Source: Lumbricus terrestris
Lineage: Eukaryota > Annelida > Clitellata > Crassiclitellata > Lumbricidae
Assembly: GCA_949752735.1 (NCBI GenBank)
Contig: OX457037.1
Span: forward strand, 39,619,296-39,683,295
Reading direction: 5' to 3'
Length of the DNA stretch: 64,000 nt
Of this stretch, positions 41,090-54,100 are shown one piece after another. The notes beneath the pieces were generated by a model that worked only from the letters and a program-made list of their open reading frames with translations, did no database searches and was not told where the DNA came from. Positions within the stretch are counted from its first letter, which is position 1. The number at the start of each line of letters is the position of its first letter. Made by a program: the position numbers and the translations under genes.

Positions 41090-41724
41090 GACACAGGCAT
41101 TATAAAATTATAGACATTGATGTTAGTAAGCACATGTATTTGTTTTTAAAAAAATGACCCAAGATATGACAAGTACAAAATTGTTGACCTTTCATAAACG
41201 TCCATAAAATTAATCCTTCACTTCTTACAACTAAAAATGTAAAACTCATTCGTTTATGAAACAATTCTAAACTTTTGTATTCAGTCTAGTACTAATTTCT
41301 GTGCTAAAATTCATGGAAACTAATCCCTTTGTCAGGGCCTTTGAAGTTATACATGTGGAATTGGGGGCTTCTTGGTCATGTGGAAAAGCTTGAAACAGTT
41401 GTTTTGTCCTGTCCAAATCACTATGCTTTGCTTATGAAGGAACCCAGAAAAGTTGCACAGTCAGAACACACTAAGTTTTTTACATGTCATTCGTACTTGC
41501 ATATTATACATGTTAAGAAGTAGCTTCTCCCTTGGGTCCATCTGGAATGACACATCTGCCACGCATCTCTGTCTAGGCCCATCCATTTTGCTGTGTGGCA
41601 GAACAAAATCCTCTTATACTTGGCAGTTGTAACTACAACATACCCACTGACTAAGCGCTCGTCACTCTTAACAGAGGGAGGAAAACTGTCCGTGAGTGTA
41701 ACGACATTCTCTTAGACGTAAAAT

Positions 41725-41730
41725 TTTATT
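41725..41730 (-). terminator. Candidate MOGS polyadenylation signal
   Basis: TTTATT on the plus strand (AATAAA on minus) lies only about 15 bp beyond the MOGS stop codon, which would give a very short 3'UTR. A more distal signal may be used instead. Confidence 0.4.
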
Positions 41731-41745
41731 TTAGCAGTAAGAAAG

Positions 41746-44700
41746 CTAGTATTGCTCTGCCATTATGGATACGACCAGAGCAGACCACCCGGTGAACGGG
41801 TGGCTACCTTTACCCATTCCAGTCATGTCGTCGTACTGTTCCCATATGTATCCGGTCTTTCGATACTGGCTGAAGATGTTCTCGACGAGATTGGTCCGTA
41901 ACTCATGATAGGTGGCGCTAGCAGTGTCCTGATGTGGGCCGGGCAGATTTGCAAAATGATAGAGTGCGTCCAGGGCAAGGTAGTTGATGTTCACCCAGAT
42001 TGCACCTCTCCAGTAAGGCGGGTCGTGTTCAGTGTTGTGCTTGCCGTACGTCGGTGAACTCTTGGCCAACGATCTCAGTCCAAATGGCGTCCAGAGCAGA
42101 CCTGGGTCTTTCAGGTCGCGCAAAATTATGCCGAGCTTTGCCGAGTCTGGGCGGACGATCTTCAGAAGGAATGGAAAGAGGCTGACGTAGCCGAACTCGG
42201 AATCGACGTATTGAAGACTGGGTTCACGCTTTACCACCCGTTCTTTCTCTCTTGGCTGGTTTGGAGGAGGTCTCTGTCCTGGCTGGAGATTTTTCGGCTG
42301 CGGAGGTCGTTCGAGTTTGACGTTATCGGTGTGTAGACCGTAGTCGCTGTAGCGTTGTTTCCTCTCCGACCAGTGGAGTTGGTCGAGCCGATCGTTGTCT
42401 GTCAGAAGCACGTGCTGTCTTTCGTATTCGGCCCATGACTCGTTCACACTCCTGGCAATGTCGGCCATAACGCCCGAGGCCAGTGCCATCCAACACCGCA
42501 GGTCAAGGTGACGTTCCTCGCTTGTTGGGTGAGATGCTCTTGGGTAGTCGTCAAGCCCTGAAGTCAAAGTTTTCGGATTAAGTTCCCGCGTGCTCGTAGC
42601 GTTACGACCGCGCCACTGATACGAAGAGTACACTGTCCCAGCTTGCGTTCGATTGAACCAACTGTACCAGGCTTTCAGTCGGGGAAACAGCCTCTCTAGG
42701 TACTGTTGATCTTTCGAGGCACCGCTGTTCTTCAGTTCTTTCACTATGTTCTTCAGCGGCAGAAAGAACGTCGGAGGATTTGCATACTCGTTGTTCTGAA
42801 CAACAAATTCCTGTGGGACCTTAGCTCTTGCCTCTAGACCAAGTATCAGTTCTCGTGGAATCCAACCTTCTGTGTTCACCAGATCAAACCAATGACCAAT
42901 GATATCCAACGAAATTGGCAAGCTCCAGCGACTGATCAGGATGTTGTGAAAGCCCTCGTCCCACAGAAATCCCCTTGGAAAGAAGGATCGAGATGGAACG
43001 CCGGTGTACAGCGGTGCATCCCAGTAGGCGACCGGGTTCGGGAGAAACCGCGACCGTACGATGGAACTGCCGTAGAAATAACCTATTCCACCAATCATAT
43101 TACTGAGTGCAGCCTTCGCAAATATCACGTGTTCGTCGTCATAGCCTTTGCTCTTCAGGGAAAACACGTTATCAAACCGACTATCAAAGGCAGTGTAATG
43201 TTTGGCGATCTCGCCTCGAAAGACGTCGCCAATCATGCGTTCCTGTCGATTCGAAACGCTGTCCGACTCAAAGGCAATGTCCATCTCATAGGGAATGTTT
43301 ACGGTCAGCTGACTAACAATGAAGTTGGCTTGCGACTCCGGGAAACCGTCTGGCAGATTCCGGCCTACGAGACCGGCAAATCTGGCTTCGGCGTCCTTCT
43401 GGACTTGGTAATAGCGCAGTCCGTTCATCAGAGCATCCTTCAGTTGGTCGAGACCAGGACTGTAGCCGACTAAGTAGTTGTACTTGACCGACTTGTCTAG
43501 CTTTGGAAAAATCAGCTGGAATGATCCTAAATCATCCGATCGTCCACGGATACCGGCAACGCGATCGCTAGCGAGGTTGGCCGCAATCTGACCTTGTCCG
43601 TCGGTTGCCATGTAGACGAACAACGAGACAACCACCTTCTCCTGTCCTGGCTACAAAATAATTCAAAATGATATCATGGTAAGTGAGTAAGCATTGTCTT
43701 TATTACTCCACTTGCAAATGCACAACGGGACATAGAACGTTATTATGATGCACCAAAGTAATAATTGGTAATAAAACGTACAAATTAAATCGCAAGTTTA
43801 ATAAAATTACTAAAATGTTGGCATCAAACAAGTCATCTATATACAGCATTCTGGTGATAAATCCCTTTCAAATCAACAAATCACAGCGTGGTAACTCTAG
43901 ATTATGTGAACGAGGCGTAAGGGAGTATCCAGTGACTCGTTCTGGCGGGAGAGGAAATTATTAGCATTACCATCATGAACTGTGAAATAAACAAGCTATA
44001 CTTCAAACAAAACAGAGCAGAATAAGAAATGAAGACTGTAGGATGGGCTTAACCCTTTAATGCCGAGATGGTAGTAAATGGTATGGGAAATCCTATACCC
44101 TCCGGCATTAAAGGGTTAAAGGGCATTATGACAACAGCACAAACAGCACATAGTTTCGCAAGGACATTTTACTACATGCTTATTTAGACTACTTCTTAAG
44201 CTGAAAGAATCAAGAATATTCCCTTAAATGTTTTTACACAAGAATAAGATAATTTTTAACAGAGAGTTAGAAGTTTCACACTCCAATCGAAAAGTTCACC
44301 CACAAAACTCGTCACTCTGCTGATCCTTACCCTCGGTTTGAGCTGTATTCGGGCAGACCAGTCGCCCCCGTGCTGGCCACCCGGTCTCTTGACAAACTGC
44401 GTTGAGATGGTGAAATATTGGTCTGTGATTTCCTGAAGACCGAAGTTGTAGCCGTCGTGAGCAATCCAACCGTACGTCTGAAGACCGTCTGCCTGGTCAC
44501 ACCAATGTCGGATGGTCGGAGGACTCTGGTTGATGAACTGCGTCATCCACATCAGACCTGCGCATATATTCCAAATGGACTCGATTTCACATAATGGTAT
44601 ATTATTTATAGAACAAGAACCGTTTTTGTGCATGCCAGTAAAATGCGTTGCTTTCTAGCTCAGACTTGACTACTGTAACTCACTTCTTATTTAGCATCAC

Positions 44701-45806
44701 AAACACAGATCTGCACAAACTACAAATGGTTCGCAAATAATTCTACAGCCTGACAGGAGCCATCCATTACAAAGGTACCTAAAATCAGCATAATTATAAT
44801 GCCAATTATGCACAGCATTCATTGTGACTGGTATTAGATTGCCATCAAGCAAATATAATTCACAAGTTACTATTCATTTGTTCATTCAGAGCACTTATAT
44901 AGCGCATCTACAAGATAACTACCATACCATAAATCATGGCTTTCCTGTATAATATCACACTTCAACAGCTAATGATTTCTATTTTACTTGAAGAGACCAG
45001 TGATTGACGCCGTTGGCATTATTATCATAACGACACCACAGATGTAACACATTATTTCAGATACTTGTAAAAGCTAAGGTAATCCAATTGATCATTTAGA
45101 AGAAGCCTAACTAAAGGACCTGGCTATAGAAAGTGAAAGATTTGCATTTCAGTAGCTGCCTGCTACATATGTCAGCCTCACAACTTCTCACAGAAAGCAT
45201 TGGATGTTAGAAAAACACACAAAAAATACCCCTATGAGAACCAAATCATTTGTGACTTTTATGAAAAAGGTTCAGTTTCCTAGGTACTTACAGAAAATGC
45301 TAGTCTAAATCCATAACTGCCAGACTAATAAGCTTACGCTTTAGTTCATTATCCGTCATTTTTTATTTGCCGCTAGCAAAAAATTTCAAATAAAAACTAA
45401 CACTTATATTTTTCCAAGATCTAATCTTACCAAACACAGGAGAATGGGGGCTGCGTGTCTTCAGGCCAAAATACAATCCCGACCGGAAGGTTCCCCAGAA
45501 TCTTTCTGGATCCATGGCACTGGATGTCATCTCTGTCGTAATGAGCTTCGGAGCATCAAGAGGGGTACGCACCAAGTTCTGCAGCCAGGAATCGTACCAA
45601 AAATAGGCAGCAATGGAAACCATTATAATGAGACCCGCTGAAACGGCCAAGAAGATGGCACTGTTCATTTTCATCGTCATCTGGTCATGCTTCTTCTTTT
45701 TCTGCGACAGCTTCTGTCGGATTCCGTCGTTTATCGGTCCGGAGGCTGGGCCGTCTCCTCCTTTGTCATGTTTTCCGTGCTTCACGCCAGCGGCTTTTCT
45801 TGCCAT
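41746..45806 (-). CDS. MOGS: Mannosyl-oligosaccharide glucosidase (glucosidase I, GH63), complete
   Basis: Three exons on the minus strand: 45806-45431, 44557-44331, 43650-41746, with GT-AG introns. The 2508 bp give 835 residues plus stop (human about 837). The N-terminus is a short basic cytosolic tail (QKLSQKKKKH), followed by one membrane segment (about 48-70) of a type II ER protein. The luminal part begins with FWGTFRSGLYFGLKTRSPHS and FVKRPGGQHGGDW, conserved in the family. The catalytic domain carries SRSFFPRGFLWDEGFH (WDEGF at 431-435) and EHDPPYWRGAIWVNINYL (YWRG at 747-750), the two acidic-residue regions of GH63. A proline-rich insert (about 646-681) interrupts the domain where the human protein also has a variable loop. 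The protein ends IMAEQY. Function: removes the outermost alpha-1,2-glucose from Glc3Man9GlcNAc2 just after transfer to nascent glycoproteins. Start ATG 45804-45806 gives MARKAAG. The gene is convergent with kinesin-5 and divergent from SMYD5. Confidence 0.97.
44049..44119. repeat. 71-bp TTAA palindromic element, copy B
   Basis: Begins TTAACCCTTTAATGCCGAGA and ends CCGGCATTAAAGGGTTAA. It is the reverse complement of copy A (20790-20860) with only a few differences over the same 71 bp. It lies in MOGS intron 2. Confidence 0.85.
44885..44925 (-). repeat. LINE/SINE-type 3' tail fragment
   Basis: The minus strand reads TTATCTTGTAGATGCGCTAT then ATAAGTGC followed by GAATGAA words, like the tails at 2929 and 24915. 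It lies in MOGS intron 1. Confidence 0.45.
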
Positions 45807-48164
45807 CTTTGCAATTAATCGACGATACTTTCAAAAATCTATTTTAAGAAAAAGGCATTTTTTAAAATCATTACCGATTGAAATGTATAAAGTACAATTT
45901 TCTCTGTTCAAAACAATCCAAAGCAATGGGTATCATGATAATCATGTACTACTGGAACTCTGCCCCACGAACCCAGTAGTTAGTACGAAATCTACTTCGC
46001 TCATTCACCCTTCCTCCCCAAAAAACACTCTCGAAACTTTATATCTAAGAATGTTTTACATAGATGTTTACTAAATGCTAGAGTAAATAAGTCATCATAA
46101 ACTCAAACAAACTTTAAAAAGTTAATTAAATATCTAAAGAAGCAGCATTTTGTCTGCTCCTTTTAATTGGTTAAATGAGGGTACAACACAATACAATCTG
46201 TGAACTGCAGACAGGAGGATGGGCTCCACATGTGCATGTTTCACACTGTCTCCTCGGCTTGACCTCCCACCACAATCTTATTACATTACACATAAGTCTG
46301 CCACCATAGGAACTTTTAGCTTTCAGTGCATTGGTTTGATCACTGATACAAATATCTGTTCTTAACAACAATTAAAAGAATTTGTGCTAGCATAGAGTTT
46401 GGCTTCCAGGAGTGATCATATACAAATTTTCAAATATAATTACAATACATTGCAATAATTTTGTGCCAAATGTAGGTTTTTGAAGCACTTGACTGACTTA
46501 AGCCACCATGACCATTATTTTGAAAGCCAAATGCTCTTGACAATAACGTAGATTTAATTTAATTTTAATCACGGATTGCTTTTTTACGAAAAGTAACAAA
46601 CCGCTTCTGTTGTGTGTAAATGGAGGAATTTCGCAAATGCCGTCTACACAGTTTTACTTTACACATACCCATGATTACAATAAATGTTTACAACAGCAAA
46701 TCAATTACTTCCTTCAGACTTTGATCACATGCAAAAAATTGGTTGCGTCTGCGATGTCCAGGCCTCGCAAGCAAAACTTCATGTGCAAAATGAATAATTT
46801 CAACAAGTACTTTACGTGACCTTTACCACAAGGAAAGGCGATTTGACCTGATGTCTTCATGCAAACCTCAATCTCACCATGCATCAACTGTGCATAGGGC
46901 AGTTCAAAGGCTGTGGTGGCTCGCTTTAACAACACAATCTGGATAGTTTTGCTGAAGCCACGTCACGATTCAAACCTCGAGCAGTCAAGACAGAATTTTC
47001 CTCAAGCTGAAATGTTTTTGCAGTGCTCCACTAAGCCACAGTATTAGTTCAAATATAAAATTTATTTATTCGAGCAAATTAGTCTTCAACTCTTACCAAG
47101 ACTATTATCTTCACATTTTGCACGACAAACAGCATGCAAGTGAACGAGTAGGTGACCGCGCCATCTTGCGAAAGATCAGGTATGTGGCTGATAATTTTTT
47201 TATTAAATTTTGTGATGACTGCATTATGTAGGCCTACGTCTTCAGCGAAAGCGACATTAATGGCGATAATTACTTTTTATGTATATTCGTTTTATTCAAT
47301 AAACAACAGACAGAACGCTGTAGGTTTACATTAACAGTATGGCTGCTTAAAGCTTATGGTCAAAATAGTTAGTACATGTTTTTGAATAACATTCTTGGGA
47401 TAAAGTTTAACGAGTCTTTATTGGGGAGGATGAAATTGTGAGCCCTTTCCCTAAAGTTATATAATGGATCACGTTGTAGTGGAAAGAGGTTACGGAGGAC
47501 ATGAAGTTCGTTTCCCAGAACAGCTTTGAAAAGCACCTTATCAGACTCTTGAGCTAAAGTTTCTGCTGTAAGTGTATCAGGATGTAAGTAGCCGGCTCGT
47601 CTAAGTTTGTTCATGAGGCCCTCAAGACGGGATTTGTCCAATCCACTAGCCAGACCCCACCAAGCAGGGGAGGCAACTATAAGTCTATAACTGTCTTTCT
47701 GCAAACAGCAATGCTAAAGACAAACCGGTAACCAATAGGAAAACCTATTTGAGAAAATCAGGCAGTAGCCTAGGCTACATGTATCTTTCTTTCTTTGATC
47801 TTGCAACACTAAAGTGGGGAAGCCCAAATTCTTAACGCCGAATGGCAGAAATATGCTATGGAGAAAGTGGACTTTGATCGTCAGCCACAGTCCGCTTGGA
47901 ACTCCTGTGCTGCGTCCGTCTGCAGCTGTCGGGCTGACTGACCTCACCTCTGGTCACTGCAGCTAGGGAGATACAGGTGCATCTAAGATTCGCCTAGACT
48001 AGCATAAATATTTTTCAAAAATTTCACAGTCGGTCCTCCGTGCCACTCATCATAGGCCGGTGCATGTGGTGCATAAAGGCTCAGCCTAAGCTGACGCCTT
48101 TGTAATAGTTTTCCAATTCGGTGTTTTTTTATGTTGAATGTGTATCGTGGCTTAGACGTTTGAG
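45807..48164. other. Divergent MOGS-SMYD5 intergenic region
   Basis: About 2.4 kb between two outward-pointing start codons, presumably holding both promoters. No CCAAT, TATA or CpG-dense core stands out. A LINE fragment lies at 47372-47704. The open frame at 45613-46074 (+) overlaps MOGS exon 1 in antisense and is a shadow. Confidence 0.6.
47372..47704 (-). pseudogene. LINE ORF2 C-terminal fragment
   Basis: A 111-codon minus frame reads LIVASPAWWGLASGLDKSRL, ...LRRAGYL..., AETLAQESDKVLFKAVLGN, HVLRNL then PLYNFRERAHNFILPNKDSL and NFIPRMLF. The Y/V-ASPAWWG, AHNF-LP and NFI-RMLF signatures mark the C-terminal end of a non-LTR polyprotein. The frame is intact to its stop but 5'-truncated. Confidence 0.75.
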
Positions 48165-51100
48165 ATGGCAGCTTGCAGTGATTTTGATATTGAAATTCGT
48201 CATGGGTTAGAGAAAAAGGTCTGTTGTTATCATAATGACGAATCTGTGTTATTATTTGTCGATTTATTTGTATCTTTAGTTTATTGGAATCGTGTTTCTT
48301 GTAATACTTATATTATCGCTCACCAGCCATGCTGCCATCATACGATACTGAGGTGTGCGCACTGAATTCTCGAAACAGTATTCAATTCAATTCATTTATT
48401 GTAACCAACCATCAACATACACAACAGACATAGTATAACATGCTTCACATTATCGGATGGTAACAAGGAAGGCCCTAAGGGATGAATATCCCGCTAACAG
48501 GGACACCTAATTACATATGCAATTTTAACAGGTGGCTAGACGGTTGACATAATGAATTGAACAATAGGCTAAAAGAACAGCATGAGATGACAATTAATGT
48601 AGTAAACTTAACTAAAGAACGCAAAACAAACACAACAAATAATAATAAAATAAAATCAGTGCCTACAAGGTTAAATATCTTTGCAGTCATTAACCAAGCA
48701 GTTGCGCAGTAATGTTTTTGCTCTTTGTAAACTGGAAGCTTGTTGAACATGACTAGGAAACGAGTTCCATATACCTGGTCCAGTATATTTAATATGGAAT
48801 CTTCTTGAGTTTAAACGAGCGGATATGGCTCGATAATGAGAGGAGTTCCTGGTGGAATAGCAGTGAATTTCAGATCCTTTTTGGAAATACCCTGCAAAGT
48901 TAAGGGGAAGAAGATCATGGGTGAACCGATACATAAAGACTCCTATCTGGAAAGTCATTATTTGGTGAAACTTTAATAAATTAAATGATTGAAATAAAGG
49001 ACTTGAGTGAATAAAAGGCTTAACTCCAGCTATGATACGTATTGCACGTTTTTGGAGAAGTACTAATTTATTGACCCTGGATTTATATGTAGATGCCCAA
49101 ACTAAATTACAGTATGAGAGATAAGGATATATTAATGAGTAGTACAATTTAACACGGATAGTGGGGGGGAGTATATGGGAAGTTCGACGAAGGATACCAA
49201 CACTTTTTGCAACCTTGGCAGAGATATATTTAATATGATCATTCCATGTGAGGTGTTGATCTATGTACACACCAAGAAATTTAGTGGAGCTAACCTGCGT
49301 TATGGAGGTATCATTGATAGACAGTTGCAATTCATTCTGGGGGCACATCTTTTTATTAGTTCGAAAGAGCATAAAGTTAGTTTTATCAATGTTTAAGGAG
49401 AGTCTATTAGCAGAGAACCATTCGGCTATGAAGATAAGTTCATTGTTTACTGTTTGCATTAGACTCTGGTAGGATTTATGAGAGTAGAAGACATTTGTAT
49501 CATCAGCAAACAAGATGAATGAAAGAGTAGGAGATATATTAGGCAAGTCATTAATGTATAGAAGAAAAAGCAAGGGTCCGAGATTAGAACCTTGGGGCAC
49601 ACCATATCTAACAACTCTAAAGTCTGAGATAGCTCCATTGCAGGAAACACACTGGAGACGTCTTTCGAGATAACTGGTAAACCAAGCTAATTGGATGCCT
49701 CTGATGCCATAATTAGCTAATTTTTTTAATAGGATCTCATGATTCACAGTATCGAAGGCCTTTGCTAAATCGAAGAAGATACCAATAGAATATTCATTGT
49801 TTTCAAAGGCCTTAGAAATTTTATCATACATATCAATTAAAGGCATAAAAGTAGATCGACCAGATTGAAAGCCATATTGGTATGGAAAAATAATATGAGA
49901 TTTTTCTACATATTTATTGAGCCTATCATGCATTATTTTTTCAAAATACTTGGCAAAAAAAGGAAGAATGGATATGGGCCTATAGTTAGAAGGGTTCTCC
50001 CTGTCACCCTTTCCTCGAGATTGATAGTTTTTTGCAAAAATCTCTTTTTAAAAATATTTTCCGAATATAGTATGCAGGATATTGGCCGAGTGAATGATAG
50101 TTTTCTGGTTTTTCGAACGCTTTGGTACTAAGACTGGTCCGCGAAACTTCGAGAAGTCCATTTTTTGTAGATTGACTATTTCTAAAGGACTGCTAGGCTT
50201 TGATTTTGCCACTCCGGGCCTCCCGCAGTCACTGGATATGCCAGTACCTATAAATTACATTGTCTCCATAACAGCATAATGTTACGGATGTTGTGTCAGC
50301 TCAATGTAGGATCTAGGCTACAATCTATCGAAGAATGGTCATTAATAATTACAGATCAGAAGACATGCTACAGCCTAAGTTTAAGACTGGAAGCAGCTTC
50401 AAGTGGAGTGCTTGGTAAAACCGACTTCTAGCATAGGATAATATTCACTCGTTGCTGAATCATTATTTTAACACATTTACCACCATGGCTATTATTACCG
50501 CTGCACCAAGCCACATACGCTAAATTATCAACACATGAATTTACTGGAAAAAATTATGTTTCATTTTGCTTTCAACCCGGTTCCACCTCACAACCACCAT
50601 AACCCCACTAAGCTTGGTATGCTTGCTGCTCAGTATGCTGTGTGATAATTCTGCACTCTGTGCTCTGACAATAATAAGCATTGTTTGCCATATAATTTCA
50701 GTTGAATTAAATGTCAGAGGTGCCTTCATTTTCATTTTATTTATAAAATTTGCAATGATCAGTGATCAATAGATCTTCATATCTATATGGCAGGTACAAT
50801 GCATTCAAATTTTATGTGCATAATGTATGTGGCTGATAATTACTTGGCAAAGTTTCACTGATTCACATCTGTGATATTTTCTATCAATGTTGACCAAATC
50901 TTACAAATGAGGTAAAGAAAAGAGATCGATTTTCATGCACAGTCGATCACTTCATGTGAATTCCAGCAGTTAGCATTCATAGTCTACTCGCACCAACCAA
51001 TGTAAAAAATCCGAGATTAGAAAAAGAAGTCTCACAAATTTCTCTCAATTGATCTTTCCTAGGGTCGTGGCCTGTTTGCAAGAAGAGACTTCAAGGCAGA

Positions 51101-54100
51101 CGAGGTCTTATTTACGGAGACGCCTCTCGTCAGCTGCCAGTTTTTATGGAACACCCTCTACAAATATGTGGCCTGCAATCACTGCATGAAGTCCTTAGAG
51201 ACGGCGGAAGGGATGTGTCGTCGACTTGCCGGAAACACGGGCGTCGAGATCCCGTTCTCAGAGTGCTGCAAAGTTCATCCAGAGGTGCACGTCAAGTGCG
51301 AGAAATGTCAGGTGAGTTATTTCACCCTAGTGTATGTATGCGCACTTGTTATAGCGTGCGCCTTCAAGCTCACTACTCAGAGGCGCTCCCGACTGCAGAA
51401 CGGACACTGCATTGGAGTTTCACGCCGAAGCGCTGAGCAATCACGAGTGAAGGACTTGCCCAAGGTCCCTACGTGGCGGCTTGAGGTCGATTCGAACCTT
51501 CCGGCTTCAAGGCAACGACTACACCACCGCACCCCACAATGTTTAACATCAATAGCTTTTGAATTTAAGTTTCTTTATATTTAAATTCTGATTTCAGTAG
51601 TTGTTGAATAATTGTCTCGTCAAGATGGAATCTTGTTAAATTGTGAATTTTCTGTGGTTTGGTTGAACTTATTACAGGCTTGATTGATGGCCCGATATAA
51701 AATGGCATAGATGGAATATTCTTATAATAATATAAGAATATTACAAAGCTGTCTGTTCAGTTAGTAGTTAAGTTTAATTAAGATTACTGCATAACCTGTA
51801 AATGTAAAGCGCAGTGCGTCTTGCAGGCGTTTAATTAAAGAAAAGATATTATATTATTATTATATAAAATGGCATAGATGGAATATTCTTGATTAGTATT
51901 TATTTCATACTTCATTCTAGTGTACAGCATTTAAGACATTCAAAGTGTTTTATTGTCTTCTGTGATTGTGAATGTTAAATTAGCATTTCTGTCACTGATA
52001 GTATCGCTGTATTTTGCTTGAACCAGGTATGGTACTGCAGTGAAAACTGCCGAGACCTCGCTTGGAGTCAGTACCATGAAACTCTTTGCATCGGATCCGC
52101 TTCGCCAGAGGACCTGGAGCATCCACTCTTCCGCCTGGAGGAAGCTTGGAGGTGCGTGCGTGTGTGTCTGAGATTGCAGCAAACTCTGAGTGAAATTCTT
52201 GGCGAAAACCTTTACCAGAGTTTGATGGTTCAGGTCCCCCCCACATGAGCGGGGAGCTGAAAGTCATTTTGAGGTGTACCTGGTATGCTCCATTTGTGCC
52301 CAGTGGTCAACTGAGCTGCAAAATGAGTACACTGTCTGTACATTAAATCCATTGGAAAGCTTAGGTGATGGACAAGGGGCCTAGTCATCTCCCATCATGT
52401 TCTGAAAACCATGTAACATAGGTCCATAACACTTCATACCTCTCATGTCCACAACTGCTTCTCGGCATTAGCTCAAAGGTCTTGGCATATATTCATCTTC
52501 TGAGTTGATTCTGGTAAACTCTTGAATTTGTTTCAACATGCTGATAGATTTTTAGCAACCAATCTCCTGCTTGGAAGAAGCTTGTTGATGGTTGTCTGAG
52601 AATAATTTTGCTGGAGACGTCTGAGTGAAGTTGTAGATAACTGTTGCACATGCAATTTTTTTATAGACTTTGGGTTACAAAATGATGCAGCAGATCACAA
52701 AGGCTTGTACTTTGACAGTATGTTACGACTGATAGCATGAAAGTTATTTTCATTGTTTTGATTTTTTGTCCAGTTGCTATTTTGTGCCTAATCTTCAACC
52801 AAGGGCCAAGGCATCCTTTATTCCTTGGATCATGCTGCTGAGGAAGCATATTTTCTTTACTACAAGTCGTATCGGTTTTTAATAATATTTATATCTATAG
52901 TGATGAAATAATGATATGATGATTTTTGATAAAATCACATCATCAGTGAAGTTGTCACTTATTTAGAGTTCTATGAAAATGTAAGATATGATCAACTACT
53001 TTGCTCCATTTGTATTGACGATTTTCATTGTCATACTATACTCATTGTCTTTTTTTACAGAAATATCCATTATCCTCCTGAGACGTGTAGCATAATGTTG
53101 ATCGCTCGAATGATTGCTACTGTCAGACAGGTCTGTCATCACTCATTTGCTGAAACATAAGAGAAAAATATTGACTGCAATTGGTAACAGATATAATAAT
53201 AATTATAGAATATGCAGCAGCAAATCAGTCGGTTCTGTAAGGAAGCGATTTTATAGCCTGACTTGGGAATGGCAGATGAAATATAATAGTTAAAATCACA
53301 ATGTTTTTGTGTGAAAGAAAGCGTAAATAGAGGGAAGTCTTCAATTGTGCACTTGCTAATAGGCATTGAAACGAAAAAACTGTCAAGAAATGTATATGTA
53401 CATATATGCTATTAAATTTTCTAGATATTAAGAAATATTATTCGTGCACATTTTTTGAATTTACTTTGATTGTATGACTTAGTTGTTTGGTGTATGTTTA
53501 TTGTGTCAGTCAAAAGATCGTGCCAACACAAAAAGTCTCTTCAGTCAATTCTGTAAGGCAACCGTCAATGAAGAAGAAAGCATCGCTCATAAACTACTTG
53601 GAGAACAATTTCAGGTAAGAGAATTAATTCTCCTGTTTGTCATCAGTTCGCAAATGGCTAAACCCTTGTCTTGTTGCATATTGAAATTCTCTTCATATCG
53701 AACTTGTGCACTTTATTAATGGAAAAGTTGCACCATGTTGTTTAATCGTTTACGGATCAAAGTGTATTAAAAAATGGTATGGGGAATCCTATATCCTTAG
53801 ACGGTAAAAGGTTAATTTTCTTCTTATTTGATTTGTGATTAACAATGCAGTGCACACGAGCCTTGAGAATCCTGATGGTTAATGTTTGATTTTCCAGATA
53901 CTGATATATATTGTGACATTATTAATCTTGTCAAATGTAACCAGATGTACTAAGCAGAAGACATGTTGTGTAGTGCCTTGGTCAAACCAGGTTGTGTTTT
54001 AGCTTGTGTGCATTTGCTTAATTGAAATAGTATGTTTGGTGTAGACAAAATGAGCTTATGAATGAACCATAGCAACTCTGCTTGACTGCAGTTGACTTGG

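Larger units (their letters stand above)
37832..41724. other. Convergent intergenic region, kinesin-5 to MOGS
   Basis: No exon recognised. It contains a dispersed repeat (38105), a 70-bp tandem duplication (39611), a LINE-type tail (40530) and an inverted-repeat element (40643). The remainder is AT-rich with no pattern I recognise. Confidence 0.6.

Noticed and set aside
42892..43473. 193-codon plus-strand frame
   Set aside because: It is the antisense of the MOGS catalytic exon, whose minus frame matches the family throughout.
48671..49933. 420-codon minus-strand frame as a host gene
   Set aside because: It has the FADD and [13 protein letters not shown] blocks of a reverse transcriptase and a LINE 3'UTR, so it is a retrotransposon.
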